From positions 1-43,557 of the forward strand of contig JACUTT010000017.1 in assembly GCA_014859655.1 (NCBI GenBank): a DNA stretch of 43,557 nt, written 5' to 3'. The position numbers and the translations under genes are program-made. The notes beneath the pieces were generated by a model. The model searched no databases and had not been told where the DNA came from. It was given only the letters and a program-made list of their open reading frames with translations. The stretch comes from Campylobacterales bacterium. Lineage in GTDB: Bacteria > Campylobacterota > Campylobacteria > Campylobacterales > Sulfurimonadaceae. Below are positions 31,093 through 39,967 of the stretch, one piece after another (within the stretch, counting starts at the first letter, position 1; the number at the start of each line of letters is the position of its first letter).

Positions 31093-32097
31093 ATGAGACG
31101 TTTTCCCGCCGAATTTGAAAAACAATCCTTTATTCAGGTCATCTTCCCCCATGCCGGCAGCGACTGGGCGGACTACCTGAAAGAGGCCGAAAAAAACTTC
31201 ATCGACATCATCACAGCCATTGCAAATTTTCAGAGCTGTCTTGTCGTCTGCGATGACAAGGCCTACGTGCAGGCGAAGTTTCAGCCGAATAAAAACATCC
31301 GTTTTGTGCAGGTGCGCACAAATGACACCTGGGCCAGGGACTGCTCCACGCTGAGTGTTTATGAAGACGGCGAGGCGAGGCTGCTGGACTTTACCTTCAC
31401 GGGATGGGGCGGAAAATTTGACGCGCGTCTTGACAACGCTATGAGCCGAGAACTTGCTCCGCTTTATGATGCGCCGATGCAGACCATCGACCTCATCCTT
31501 GAAGGCGGAGCGGTGGAGAGCAACGCAAAAGGAACACTTCTCACCACCTCCGAGTGCGTTTTCAATCCCAACCGCAATCCCCACCTGACACGCGAGCAAA
31601 GTATTAAACTTCTCAAAGAGCAGTTCGGTGTCAGCCAGGTCCTCTGCCTTGAAAACGGCTACCTTGCAGGCGACGACACGGACAGCCATGTCGACACCCT
31701 GGCGCGTTTTGCCGACGAGAGCACCATCGTCTACCTCAAGTGCGATGACGAAGAAGATGAGCACTACAGCGCGCTCAAGGCGATGGAAGAGGAGCTGCAA
31801 GGCTTCACTGACCAGGACGGAAAGCCCTTTAGACTCGTGAGCCTCCCCTTTACGAAAGCGATCTATGACGGGGATGAGCGCCTTCCGGCGACCTATGCTA
31901 ACTTCTTGATCCTGAACGAAGCGGTCTTGCTTCCCGTCTACAACGACCCCAGCGACGACAAAGCCGCAGAAGTCCTTTCCGGCGTCTTTCCTACACGCCG
32001 CATCGTTCCCATAGACTGCTCGACCCTGATCCGCCAGCACGGAAGCCTTCACTGCGTCACGATGCAGTTCCCTGAAAAAGTAAAACTAACTATTTAA
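31093..32097 (+). CDS. aguA: Agmatine deiminase
   Basis: Cytoplasmic enzyme that hydrolyses agmatine to N-carbamoylputrescine and ammonia in putrescine synthesis. The 334-residue protein belongs to the guanidine-modifying (PPAD) superfamily: NDTWARDCSTL (about 76-86) with substrate-binding Asp, the metal-free site motif LILEGGAVESNAKGTLL, the His in GDDTDSHVDTLARF and the nucleophilic Cys near the C terminus in HGSLHCVTMQFP. The length fits bacterial AguA enzymes (about 330-370). The neighbouring aguB is not in this window. It is divergent from alr. Confidence 0.93.
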   Translation: MRRFPAEFEKQSFIQVIFPHAGSDWADYLKEAEKNFIDIITAIANFQSCLVVCDDKAYVQAKFQPNKNIRFVQVRTNDTWARDCSTLSVYEDGEARLLDFTFTGWGGKFDARLDNAMSRELAPLYDAPMQTIDLILEGGAVESNAKGTLLTTSECVFNPNRNPHLTREQSIKLLKEQFGVSQVLCLENGYLAGDDTDSHVDTLARFADESTIVYLKCDDEEDEHYSALKAMEEELQGFTDQDGKPFRLVSLPFTKAIYDGDERLPATYANFLILNEAVLLPVYNDPSDDKAAEVLSGVFPTRRIVPIDCSTLIRQHGSLHCVTMQFPEKVKLTI

Positions 32098-32118
32098 ATT
32101 TATTTTAATTACAAGTAG

Positions 32119-32211
32119 TCAGGGATGAAAAAGAATCGAGAATCCCTGATAGAGGAAATAACCGGAAGCGGCAAGCATAAGCACAATCATGATCTTGTTT
32201 TTCAAAGCCAT
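32119..32211 (-). CDS. Small single-span membrane peptide (30 residues)
   Basis: On the minus strand an ATG at 32211 follows AAAAAGGTCTC and a TAAAAT-type -10 box. The frame gives 30 residues: MALKNKIMIVLMLAASGYFL, then YQGFSILFHP. The short basic start and uninterrupted hydrophobic helix indicate a single-pass inner-membrane peptide. It occupies the gap between aguA and the first prepilin gene, and resembles in style the 31-residue peptide at the end of the pilus operon. It may be a genuine small gene; no homolog can be claimed. Confidence 0.5.
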   Translation of the reverse strand: MALKNKIMIVLMLAASGYFLYQGFSILFHP

Positions 32212-32362
32212 TTTTGAGACCTTTTTATGCGAATTTTATCATAGGGTGGCTTTTTTATCACATTTGAAAGAGATCTGAGAGAAAAGATTTGATTCAAGTT
32301 TTTATTAAAGCTGCCAATGCTATAGTGCTTAGAACAAAAACAAAAAAAATAGGGGTTTTCAT

Positions 32363-32827
32363 ATGAGAAAAGGTTTCACGCTAGTAGAGTTGATCTTCGT
32401 TATCGTCATTATCGGTATTTTAGCAGCGGCTGCTATTCCGCAGTTTACCAATCTAAAGCAGAGTGCTGAAGTTAATAATCTTATCAAGACAACAACTGAC
32501 ACGGCGTCTGCAGCTGCCACTTCGGCATTAAATGCAATGGACTTGCAAGGTCTCAATGCAAGTGATGTGGTACTTAGCAACCTTGTTCAAGTCAGCGGAA
32601 AAGGCTGGACTTCCACTGCGAATACATATACCTATAAAGGGACAAACGATAAGGATACGGTTGCTGTAATAGAGTTGGATGCTGCCAATAGAAATGTACG
32701 TTATTATATTGATTGCGACCAATTTGGTGACGACCAATCTCTAGCGAAATGTAAAACTGGCTGGACCGGTGTCGGTGAAGATAAGAATGGTACTGCTGCT
32801 GGAAATTTTGCCATACTTTCATTCTAA
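32363..32827 (+). CDS. Type IV prepilin / major-pilin-like protein 1
   Basis: The 154-residue prepilin has the class III signal MRKG-FTLVELIFVIVIIGIL, in which the prepilin peptidase cuts after Gly4 and methylates Phe; Glu5 of the mature chain is present. The hydrophobic N-terminal helix ends near residue 28, followed by a polar domain with a C-terminal disulfide candidate (CDQFGDDQSLAKC). It is AT-richer than the second pilin. It lies upstream of a second prepilin gene with four bases between them, both convergent to the pilus assembly operon. MSHA-like or type II-secretion-like pilins both fit. Confidence 0.88.
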   Translation: MRKGFTLVELIFVIVIIGILAAAAIPQFTNLKQSAEVNNLIKTTTDTASAAATSALNAMDLQGLNASDVVLSNLVQVSGKGWTSTANTYTYKGTNDKDTVAVIELDAANRNVRYYIDCDQFGDDQSLAKCKTGWTGVGEDKNGTAAGNFAILSF

Positions 32828-32831
32828 AGAA

Positions 32832-33281
32832 ATGAAAAAAGCCTTTACCCTCGTAGAGCTTATCTTTGTTATCGTCATCATCGGCGTTCTCGCCGCGGTG
32901 GCTGTTCCCCAATTTTCAAAACTCACCGACAACGCCAAGATCTCCGCTGAACTCTCCACCGCTTCTGCTGTTCAGACTGCGCTTGAAGCCGTTCATGGGG
33001 AGTGGATCATCAGCGACTGTGATTTTACCTGGGGGAATAACCAGCCCTACAGCGGGCTCAACGCCAGTGGCTATCCGAGTTCTCTGGGAACTGCGGCAAA
33101 TCCGCTGGGGTATGTACTCAAAAATGCGGAAACCTCCAAGTGGAGTACAAGCGACGGCATAAGCTTCAAAGGTCCCGCTTCGGGAAGCAGCGGCACAAAC
33201 CACTGCAAGACGGGAAAACCCTGCATAGGCAAGTCATGGAGCTATGATTCGGCGACGGGAGAGTTTAAGCTTGTGGAGTGA
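32832..33281 (+). CDS. Type IV prepilin / pilin-like protein 2
   Basis: The 149-residue prepilin starts at ATG 32832 (MKKA-FTLVELIFVIVIIGVL): a cleavage signal with Ala instead of Gly at -1 and Glu5 retained. The helical stalk extends to about residue 50. The C-terminal domain has a likely disulfide between cysteines in NHCKTGKPCIGKSW. It begins four bases after pilin 1 and its N-terminal 30 residues are close to those of pilin 1, so this is probably a tandem duplication that has diverged. The Ala at -1 is allowed in several prepilins. Probably co-transcribed with pilin 1. Confidence 0.88.
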   Translation: MKKAFTLVELIFVIVIIGVLAAVAVPQFSKLTDNAKISAELSTASAVQTALEAVHGEWIISDCDFTWGNNQPYSGLNASGYPSSLGTAANPLGYVLKNAETSKWSTSDGISFKGPASGSSGTNHCKTGKPCIGKSWSYDSATGEFKLVE

Positions 33282-33303
33282 TAAACAGGCTTAAAGCTGA
33301 GCG

Positions 33304-33399
33304 TTAAATATTGGTGATCTTGCTGATCACCCAAAATGCAAATCCCAAGATGACTGCGCTGACAATACCGACGATGATCGTCCCATACTCTGTTTCCAT
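33304..33399 (-). CDS. 31-residue membrane peptide at the end of the pilus operon
   Basis: ATG at 33399 behind AAGGGAGC, ending in TAA 33306-33304. It reads METEYGTIIVGIVSAVILGF, then AFWVISKITNI: an acidic start, one hydrophobic helix and a short basic end. It begins 11 bases after the stop of the GspF-like gene (33410), so it is the last gene of the pilus operon. Too small for standard gene finding but with all the signals of a real gene. Possibly a pilus-assembly accessory subunit; that is inference. Confidence 0.6.
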   Translation of the reverse strand: METEYGTIIVGIVSAVILGFAFWVISKITNI

Positions 33400-33409
33400 T
33401 TTTGCTCCC

Positions 33410-34648
33410 TTATCCGGCTATTTCGACCATTGACCACATCGGCAAAAAGATGCCCAGGGCCAAGAGCAGGACAAATCCCGCAATGGCCGCAATGAGTATC
33501 GGCTCGATCATCGTCGCCACATTATCCACAATATAATCATACTTGCTTTTGAAAAGTTTTGTCAGTTTCTCCAGCATCGCCCCGATAGACCCGCTCTGCT
33601 CGCCGGCTTTGAGCATCTGCAGCGGCATGGCCTCAAAAAGCTCCGTCTCGACAAAGCCCTGATGCAGGGTCTTGCCCTCTTCTATCGCGTTCGCGACCTT
33701 TTCAAGCTGGGTATGCATGTAAAGATTGTCCACGATGCCGTTGGCTGTGCGAAGCGCGTCGATGATAGGAATCCCCGCCGCCGTCAAAACATCAAAGATA
33801 TAGATAAAACGCCCTATCATCGCAAAATAGGTCACCTGGCCGACGATGTAGATGCGAAGCAGGGCCTTGTCTGTCTTAAGGCGCATGCTCAGACTGTTTT
33901 TGTAGAGCCTGGCAAAAAGAGCCGAGACGACAATGGCCCCGCCGAGAATGTAAGGGCCGTAATGGACGATGGCATTTTCCAGCCAGAGCAGAAACTTCGT
34001 CGGAAAAGGAAGCTCGAGTTTTGCCGAACGGAAAAGATCTTCAAACTGCGGCACGACGAAGGTGATGACGACCGTAAAGGCGATCCCCATAGCAACGATG
34101 ATAAAAAGCGGATAGCGCGTCGCCTTTTTAAACTTGACCCGGTTGTCGTAGATCTCCTGGATGATGTCGGCCAGGCGGCGGATGGAGTTTGAGAGCGATC
34201 CCGTCTTTTCTCCCAGATCAAACATCGAGATACTCAGTGTCCCCAGCTGCAGAGTATATTTTCGTGCGGACTCCGTGAGACTCTGGCCGCTTTCGATATC
34301 ATCAAGGATCTCTTGAAATATCGCCTTGAGCATTGCGTCTTCTGTCCCCGAGATCGCCTGCTCCATTGCATTGTTGATCGGTATGCCCGCATCGAGCATC
34401 ACATAGAGCTGTTCAAGCAGCGCAATGTAGGGTTCATCCTTGACCACCCTCGCCTTGATGGGATCGTCCCACTTCTGCTGAAACTTCCTAAACCTCATGC
34501 TCAGCGGCTGCGCGATCTCATCGATATTTTGCATCACACCCAGAGATTTTTGCGAAAAGAGCTTCAGTGCTTCGAGACGGTTTTGCGCTTCTATCGTTTC
34601 AAAATAGCGGTTTTTTCCCTGCTTGTAGCGTATGCGAAAATATTTCAT
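33410..34648 (-). CDS. Type IV pilus/type II secretion inner-membrane platform protein (PilC/GspF-like)
   Basis: Polytopic inner-membrane protein that couples the cytoplasmic ATPase to pilin assembly. Its 412 residues include two T2SSF domains, each beginning with a helical bundle (FIALLEQLYVMLDAGIPINN-like: YIALLEQLYVMLDAGIPINN and IGRFIYIFDVLTAAGIPIID) and ending in hydrophobic segments (FIIVAMGIAFTVVITFVVPQ; LIAAIAGFVLLLALGIFLPM). The domain repeat and length are those of the family. The start overlaps the stop of the ATPase gene by one base, so the two are translated together. Confidence 0.93.
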   Translation of the reverse strand: MKYFRIRYKQGKNRYFETIEAQNRLEALKLFSQKSLGVMQNIDEIAQPLSMRFRKFQQKWDDPIKARVVKDEPYIALLEQLYVMLDAGIPINNAMEQAISGTEDAMLKAIFQEILDDIESGQSLTESARKYTLQLGTLSISMFDLGEKTGSLSNSIRRLADIIQEIYDNRVKFKKATRYPLFIIVAMGIAFTVVITFVVPQFEDLFRSAKLELPFPTKFLLWLENAIVHYGPYILGGAIVVSALFARLYKNSLSMRLKTDKALLRIYIVGQVTYFAMIGRFIYIFDVLTAAGIPIIDALRTANGIVDNLYMHTQLEKVANAIEEGKTLHQGFVETELFEAMPLQMLKAGEQSGSIGAMLEKLTKLFKSKYDYIVDNVATMIEPILIAAIAGFVLLLALGIFLPMWSMVEIAG

Positions 34649-36321
34649 CAGATATCTTTGACAACCCGAAGGACTTCATCCAGCGTAATGATTCCCTGGG
34701 TCGCTTTTTTAAGACCATCGAGCAGCATGGGCTGAAACCCGTCATGTTCTTGTGCGTAGCTGGCGATCTCATGGTTGGTGGCACCCGTAGCTATCATTTT
34801 TGAGATCTCTTCGCTGATCACAAGGATCTCCGAGATCATGATACGCCCGCTATAGCCGCTCATGTCACATTTGGAGCACCCTTTTCCTTTGTAGAAGATC
34901 GTATCTCTTGAGATATGCGACTCGACCTTTGCCAAAAGATTTTTATGCGGCTTCACCTCATGCCTACATGATAGGCAGATCTTACGCACCAGCCGTTGAG
35001 CAACGATCGCCAGAAGCGAATCCGCGATCAGATAGTTTTGAAGTCCCATCTGCGCCATACGGCTGATCGCTGCAGATGCGCTGTTGGTGTGCAGGGTTGA
35101 GAAAACAAGGTGGCCAGTCAGCGATGCCTGCGCGGCTGCATCGAGCGTCTCTGTGTCGCGAATCTCGCCCACCATGATAACATCAGGGTCCTGACGCAAA
35201 AATGATTTTAAGGCGGCATTGAAGGTAAAGCCGACCTTCTCGTTGACTTGAACCTGCTGGACAAGCGGCAGCTGATACTCTATGGGGTCTTCAATCGTCA
35301 GGACCTTGTTCTGTATGCTCTTGATCTCGTTGAGCGCAGCGTAGAGTGTTGTCGTCTTTCCGCTTCCTGTCGGTCCCGTAATAAGGACGATGCCGTAGGG
35401 GGAGTGGATGGCATTGGAGAAGGTCTCCAGGTTTTCATCGACAAAGCCGAGCTCTTCAAGCTTAAGAAGGATCTTGTGCTGATCGAGAATACGCATGACG
35501 ATCGATTCGCCGTAAAGCGTAGGCGTCGTAGAGAGACGGAAATCGTATTTTCTCCCCTCTATCTCGTAAGAGAAGCGGCCGTCCTGGGCTTTGCGCTTTT
35601 CTGAGATATCAAGATGGCCCAGGATCTTTATGCGCGAGGCCAGTGCATAATAGATATCCAGATCAAAAACAAAGGTCTCGTGCAGTACGCCGTCAACACG
35701 CACACGAATAGACATCCCGTCAGCTGTCGGCTCGATATGAAGGTCGCTGCCGTTTCGTAAAATTGCATCTTTGATCGAGAGGGCGATAAGGCGCATAATC
35801 GCGCTCTCTTCGCTCTCGTTTTTCATGCCTTCTGCGTGAATCTCACGCTTAACCTCAGCCGCTATAGCGCGGGTCCGGTTGATGATGTCAAGGCGCTGGA
35901 AGATACGTTTGACATCATCTTCGAGCGTGAGTTTCAAGGCGATAGGCTTGGTGGCAATAAAGCGTTCAAGTGCTTCCAGCGCCTCGTAGTTCAGGGGATT
36001 GGAGGTGGCGATATAGATATACTCGCTGTCTTCTTTAAAGGGAATGGCCTGGGCACTCTCCAGGAGATTGAAGGGGTACTTTGAGAGGTTCTCAAAATTT
36101 ATCTTCACGCCGAAAAGGTCGATAAACTCGATATCGAGCTGTTTTGACAGAAGTAGGGACATCTCTTTTTGGGTGATGTAGCCCTCGTCTATCATCAGCT
36201 CACCCATCTTCTTGGTGTAGGAAAACTCTTTTTGAAGAGCAAGGATATGGCTTAGCTGCTCACCTGTGATCAGCCCCTCAGAGACAAGAAGGTCGCCTAG
36301 CCGTAGTGTTCTTTTAATCAT
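34648..36321 (-). CDS. Type IV pilus/type II secretion assembly ATPase (PilB/GspE-like)
   Basis: Hexameric cytoplasmic ATPase that powers pilus extension. The 557 residues show the N-terminal MshEN-type domains (LGDLLVSEGLITGEQLSHIL; LMIDEGYITQKEMSLLLSKQ), Walker A GPTGSGKTTTLY near residue 320, Asp box and Walker B (IEDPIEYQ; LRQDPDVIMVGEIRDTETLD) and a tetracysteine zinc knuckle with CLSC and CSKC. It therefore is an assembly rather than retraction (PilT) ATPase; no pilT is in the window. It overlaps its neighbours at both ends by one base, and precedes the platform protein gene. Confidence 0.95.
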   Translation of the reverse strand: MIKRTLRLGDLLVSEGLITGEQLSHILALQKEFSYTKKMGELMIDEGYITQKEMSLLLSKQLDIEFIDLFGVKINFENLSKYPFNLLESAQAIPFKEDSEYIYIATSNPLNYEALEALERFIATKPIALKLTLEDDVKRIFQRLDIINRTRAIAAEVKREIHAEGMKNESEESAIMRLIALSIKDAILRNGSDLHIEPTADGMSIRVRVDGVLHETFVFDLDIYYALASRIKILGHLDISEKRKAQDGRFSYEIEGRKYDFRLSTTPTLYGESIVMRILDQHKILLKLEELGFVDENLETFSNAIHSPYGIVLITGPTGSGKTTTLYAALNEIKSIQNKVLTIEDPIEYQLPLVQQVQVNEKVGFTFNAALKSFLRQDPDVIMVGEIRDTETLDAAAQASLTGHLVFSTLHTNSASAAISRMAQMGLQNYLIADSLLAIVAQRLVRKICLSCRHEVKPHKNLLAKVESHISRDTIFYKGKGCSKCDMSGYSGRIMISEILVISEEISKMIATGATNHEIASYAQEHDGFQPMLLDGLKKATQGIITLDEVLRVVKDI

Positions 36322-36872
36322 TATCGGTACCTATGCGTTTGGATTTTTTGCTGCTCTTTATAGCGGTCGATGTGAATCATCTTATCGGTGTAAATATCCA
36401 GGAAATCATCTTTGGAGCCTATCTGTATATGCTTTGGGCTCAAGGAGATGAGGATGAACTCCTCTTTTTTGATCGCCTCAAAGACCCGTGAGAGGAGATG
36501 ATTGCTGCGAGGAAGCACATATGCCGAGAGATCCGCGTCTTCAAACATAAACTGCGAAATCAGACGTTTTTGCAAGATGAGTGAGGAAAAGTAGACAGCC
36601 GCTTCACGTGAGGGCCTGCTTGAATGCAGGCGCTGCTGCAAAACGGCAAGAAAATCGATATAGTCCACTTCTGCGCAGACCTGGCCGGTTGCAATCAGTA
36701 TCTTCTCATCCTTGGTCCCGGCGTGAAAAAGCTTGCGTCCGAAATGACAGGCCCTCTGCACGTCCTTGTTTTTGTACGCCTCTAAAAAGTTTGTCGCATC
36801 ATCGGATGCACCCAGAAGAGTCCATCCGATCACCGCTGCCAAGAGCCACTTCATCTTTTTTAGTTTTCCCAC
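36321..36872 (-). CDS. Exported hypothetical protein of the pilus operon
   Basis: The 183-residue product has a signal peptide (MKWLLAAVIGWTLLGASDD from an internal Met, or from MGKLKKM). The mature part is helical, with SEL1/TPR-like segments (FLEAYKNKDVQRACHFGRKL; IDFLAVLQQRLHSSRPSREA) and a basic C terminus (YKEQQKIQTHRYR). Two cysteines in the repeats could form a disulfide. It overlaps the TPR gene at its start (36860-36872) and the ATPase start at its stop, so it is part of the operon. It probably acts in the periplasm; function not known. Confidence 0.7.
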   Translation of the reverse strand: MGKLKKMKWLLAAVIGWTLLGASDDATNFLEAYKNKDVQRACHFGRKLFHAGTKDEKILIATGQVCAEVDYIDFLAVLQQRLHSSRPSREAAVYFSSLILQKRLISQFMFEDADLSAYVLPRSNHLLSRVFEAIKKEEFILISLSPKHIQIGSKDDFLDIYTDKMIHIDRYKEQQKIQTHRYR

Positions 36873-37576
36873 TCGGACAAGAGCATCTCTGCCTTGGCCG
36901 AATCTTTGTACTGAAGAAAGACGTTAAGGATCTTTTTCGCCTTCTCCTTGTCTCCTAGCGCAAAGACTGATTTGGCATACAGGAGCCAGGCATCTTCTTT
37001 GTTTCTGTCGAGCTGGTTTGCCTTTTTTGCCCAGATACCTGCATTTTTAAAGTCTTCATTAAAATAGTACTGTCTGGAGATGTAGATCGCAATAGCGTAG
37101 GACTTCTTTTTGTCATACTTCTGGACCCATTCATCTAGCGATTTGTCTTCGTTTACTGCCGAAAAGTAGACCTTGTCTGTGCTCTTTTTTGGCGGCGGGG
37201 ATCTGTTTTCACTAATCTGTAAGATCTGCTTTTGCGGCGGTTTTTGCACAGCAGGCAGTGAAAGAGGAGCTTTTTTCTGCTGAATCTTCTCGACTGCTTT
37301 TTCAACTTCATCCGCAGAGACAGGGCTCAGGTAGGAGGGACTCACTGTTTTTTTCTCAATGATTTTTTCTTTTGGTGCCGCAGCCACTTCTACGACTGCT
37401 GTCTGCACGGCAGCGGCCTGCATCTGCTGCCACGCTCCCCCGGAGAAATCCTCATAGATATAATAAAGACTGAAGGGCAAAGAGACGAGTACAATAAAGA
37501 GACCTAGCCCTTTTAATGAGCGTTTGAGATGATAGCTTCTGCATTGTGAGTGCAGCCTTTGCAAACGGTTAGACAT
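36860..37576 (-). CDS. Membrane-anchored TPR protein (MshN-like)
   Basis: The 238-residue bitopic protein has a basic N terminus, one transmembrane helix (about residues 23-42, KGLGLFIVLVSLPFSLYYIY), a Pro/Lys-rich linker (APKEKIIEKKTVSPSYLSPV) and C-terminal TPR repeats (about 150-238, KSYAIAIYISRQYYFNEDFK; AGIWAKKANQLDRNKEDAWL). The layout is that of MshN of the MSHA pilus system, which sits in the periplasm and is thought to help secretin or pilus assembly. It overlaps the ExeA-like gene by eight bases. The operon position between ATPase genes matches msh clusters. Confidence 0.75.
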   Translation of the reverse strand: MSNRLQRLHSQCRSYHLKRSLKGLGLFIVLVSLPFSLYYIYEDFSGGAWQQMQAAAVQTAVVEVAAAPKEKIIEKKTVSPSYLSPVSADEVEKAVEKIQQKKAPLSLPAVQKPPQKQILQISENRSPPPKKSTDKVYFSAVNEDKSLDEWVQKYDKKKSYAIAIYISRQYYFNEDFKNAGIWAKKANQLDRNKEDAWLLYAKSVFALGDKEKAKKILNVFLQYKDSAKAEMLLSEWEN

Positions 37577-38357
37577 TGATCAGTCCTATCTCGATTGCTG
37601 CCATGTTTAGAAGACATTTTGAAGGCTCTTGAAACTTTTTTATCCCCATCTCCTGGGCCTCATGCAGAAGCATAAACTCCGTGTAGAGAAGTTTTTTCAG
37701 GTAGCGAAAATTTCCCTGGGTCAAAGCATAGATCTTTTTAGCATGACGCTGATGAAAGGTGAGCACAGAGCTGTCTTTTGAAAAAATAAGCTGTGTATTG
37801 AGGTAGATATCCAGCTCTTTGACGCTGAGCCTTCCTAGTTCGATCAGCCTGTGCGGCCGCGACTTGAAGTGCGACTGCTGCAGGATCTTTCTTCCCTCTG
37901 CCTCATGCATGGCAAAGACGATCCAGAAAAGCCGTGAATCACTTAAAATACGTACAAATTCGAGCATCTCGTCGCTCAAAAGCTGCGCTTCATCGAGCAT
38001 CACAAGGGTCTTCTTCTCTTTATAGAGTTCCTGGGCCTGTTTTTTAAGCTCTTCTATCTCAATGCCTGCGGGAAGCTCTCCATGGTGCTCGATAAGGCGG
38101 CGTAAAAAGATCAAAGGTGTCAAGAGCGGGGTCTCAAACAGCAGGGGCGGGTTGCTTGTCTCCTGCGTGTTTTTAAGATGGTTGAGGAGGTGGGTTTTTC
38201 CGCTTCCGGGCTGGCCGATAAGAAAGATCATCTGCCCTAGCTTCTCCTGCAGAGCAGACTTGATAGTCGAAAGCGCTGTATAAGCCGAGCGGACTTCAAA
38301 GTATGGACTTTCTACCCCTTCTTCAAAAAGCAAGGCGTGTTCTAACCATCGCGACAT
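37569..38357 (-). CDS. ExeA/MshM-like AAA ATPase
   Basis: The 262-residue cytoplasmic ATPase has Walker A GQPGSGKTH (48-56), Walker B TLVMLDEAQLLSDEMLEF and sensor motifs (RILSDSRLFWIVFAMHEAE). ExeA-type proteins, with or without a peptidoglycan-binding domain, help place secretins; MshM is the MSHA pilus version. This one ends without the peptidoglycan-binding domain seen in ExeA, like MshM. Its stop overlaps the TPR gene by eight bases and its start overlaps the secretin gene's stop by one base, supporting joint action with the secretin. Confidence 0.82.
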   Translation of the reverse strand: MSRWLEHALLFEEGVESPYFEVRSAYTALSTIKSALQEKLGQMIFLIGQPGSGKTHLLNHLKNTQETSNPPLLFETPLLTPLIFLRRLIEHHGELPAGIEIEELKKQAQELYKEKKTLVMLDEAQLLSDEMLEFVRILSDSRLFWIVFAMHEAEGRKILQQSHFKSRPHRLIELGRLSVKELDIYLNTQLIFSKDSSVLTFHQRHAKKIYALTQGNFRYLKKLLYTEFMLLHEAQEMGIKKFQEPSKCLLNMAAIEIGLINV

Positions 38358-39967
38358 CAGTTCTCCTCTGTCTTGTTCGCCGGGTCTGTGTCAAACTGAC
38401 GCCCCTGCGTGCGCTGAATGATCTCTTCTTCTTCGATAGTCGGTATGCGGTTTTGTTTGATGATCTGCGGAACGACAACGACAAAGAACTCTTTTCTGGA
38501 GACCTTTTTTGTCGTGCTGTGAAAGAGTCTGCCAAGAAAAGGAATATCTCCCAATAGCGGAACCTTGGTATTGACATTCAGCTTTTCTTTTTGGACCAGT
38601 TCGCCGATAAGGACTTTTGAGCCGTCTTTGACCTTGACGATAGAGGTCAGCTGCTTGATCTGCATATCGGGCGGAATGCTGCGTACCCCGCTCTCATCTT
38701 CCGGACTTGTCTCCCCGCCCGTCTCGGAACTGTCCTGAATCCGGCTGCTTACGGGATTGATACGCAAGATGACATGCCCGTCATCGGTGACTTCAGGGAT
38801 GATTGTCAGCGAAAGTCCGACAAATACCGAGCCCAAAGAAAAGGTCGTCGAGGCACTCGGCGTCACACTGCCGATCGTATCGATCTGGCCGTTTTGGTAC
38901 CGATAGTTCAGCTGATCGCCGACATTGATCAACGCCGGCTGGTTGTTCAGGGTCATCACTTTTGGCGCAGAAAGAATCTCCACTTCCCCATAGACCTTCA
39001 AGAAATTGATCAGTCCCTCCATCGTGAAATTAAAACCGGCGGTATAGAGACTGTCGCTGCTTATCAGACCGTTATCGCGTGTTCTTGAACCTGCACCATT
39101 GGAACCGAGTGATAGCTCGAACTTGCTCCAGTCAATTCCTATCTGCTGCTCATCCGTAAAAGTCACTTCAAGGATACGGGTTTCGAGCAACACCTGTTTG
39201 TGCATTCGCTTTTGAACATGGTCTATGTACTCTTTTACCCGATCGAGCTGTTTGTAAGAACCGCTGACGGTAATGATGCCCGCATCACGGTTAACCATAG
39301 ACCATGAACGTACCTCATTGCTGTCACCGTCACGCTGGAGTATTCCGTCGATCTGGTACTTCAACTGTTCCCAAAATGTAAAATCAGAGATCGCCTTCGT
39401 GGAGGTGAAGTCCGTATTGTCCCCTTTTTTGATCGAACCAAGACCGCTGTACTCAACAATGTTTTGCGATCCTCTCTCTTGCGCGCTGGCACGGGTTTGC
39501 ATGCCGCCCATGCTCGCACTGTCTTGGTTTTGGTTGGTGGAAGCGCCGACTGTGACCTCTCTGGCGGAAAAGGTACGCATCTGCGTGACATTGATGTAGT
39601 CGATATTGAATGAATGCGTCTTGAGATAGGCGACATTCAGACGCGAGAGCGCGCTGTCGTACTCGTAAAAAAGGTTGTTCTCATGCAAGAGCAGTTCAAA
39701 GAGCTCGTTGAGTGTAAAGTCTTTGATGTAGAGTGTATTCAGCCTTGCGTCAAGCTTCGCAGACGTCAGCGCGTCGGAGTGCAGGACGGAGATCCGGCAA
39801 GAGGCTGCAAGATCGGAAAGAACATCCTTGATCGTGATGCTGTGTGCCGCGGTGGGTTCGACATTGAGTGAAAAAAGTTTGTTGTCACAGTTGCCGGCTT
39901 GGAGGCTTGAGCCGATCAGACCATAGGCTAGACCCAAAGACATAATAAACCTTTTCATCAAACTCAT
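38357..39967 (-). CDS. Secretin (PilQ/GspD/MshL-like)
   Basis: Outer-membrane channel through which the pilus passes. The 536 residues include a signal peptide (MKRFIMSLGLAYGLIGSSLQ, after MSL), an STN-like domain (about 45-110, ITIKDVLSDLAASCRISVLH), an N1-type domain and the C-terminal secretin domain (about 260-500: LLETRILEVTFTDEQQIGID; SAPKVMTLNNQPALINVGDQ; VPLLGDIPFLGRLFHSTTKK). The VPxLGDIPxLGxLF motif is the secretin hallmark. The layout with one N0/STN and one N domain fits MshL more than GspD, which has three to four N domains. It overlaps mshK/pilP-like at its start. Confidence 0.92.
   Translation of the reverse strand: MSLMKRFIMSLGLAYGLIGSSLQAGNCDNKLFSLNVEPTAAHSITIKDVLSDLAASCRISVLHSDALTSAKLDARLNTLYIKDFTLNELFELLLHENNLFYEYDSALSRLNVAYLKTHSFNIDYINVTQMRTFSAREVTVGASTNQNQDSASMGGMQTRASAQERGSQNIVEYSGLGSIKKGDNTDFTSTKAISDFTFWEQLKYQIDGILQRDGDSNEVRSWSMVNRDAGIITVSGSYKQLDRVKEYIDHVQKRMHKQVLLETRILEVTFTDEQQIGIDWSKFELSLGSNGAGSRTRDNGLISSDSLYTAGFNFTMEGLINFLKVYGEVEILSAPKVMTLNNQPALINVGDQLNYRYQNGQIDTIGSVTPSASTTFSLGSVFVGLSLTIIPEVTDDGHVILRINPVSSRIQDSSETGGETSPEDESGVRSIPPDMQIKQLTSIVKVKDGSKVLIGELVQKEKLNVNTKVPLLGDIPFLGRLFHSTTKKVSRKEFFVVVVPQIIKQNRIPTIEEEEIIQRTQGRQFDTDPANKTEEN

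Noticed and set aside
31072-32052. 326-codon minus-strand frame opposite agmatine deiminase
   Set aside because: Shadow frame; the plus strand has the catalytic motifs NDTWARDC and HGSLHC.
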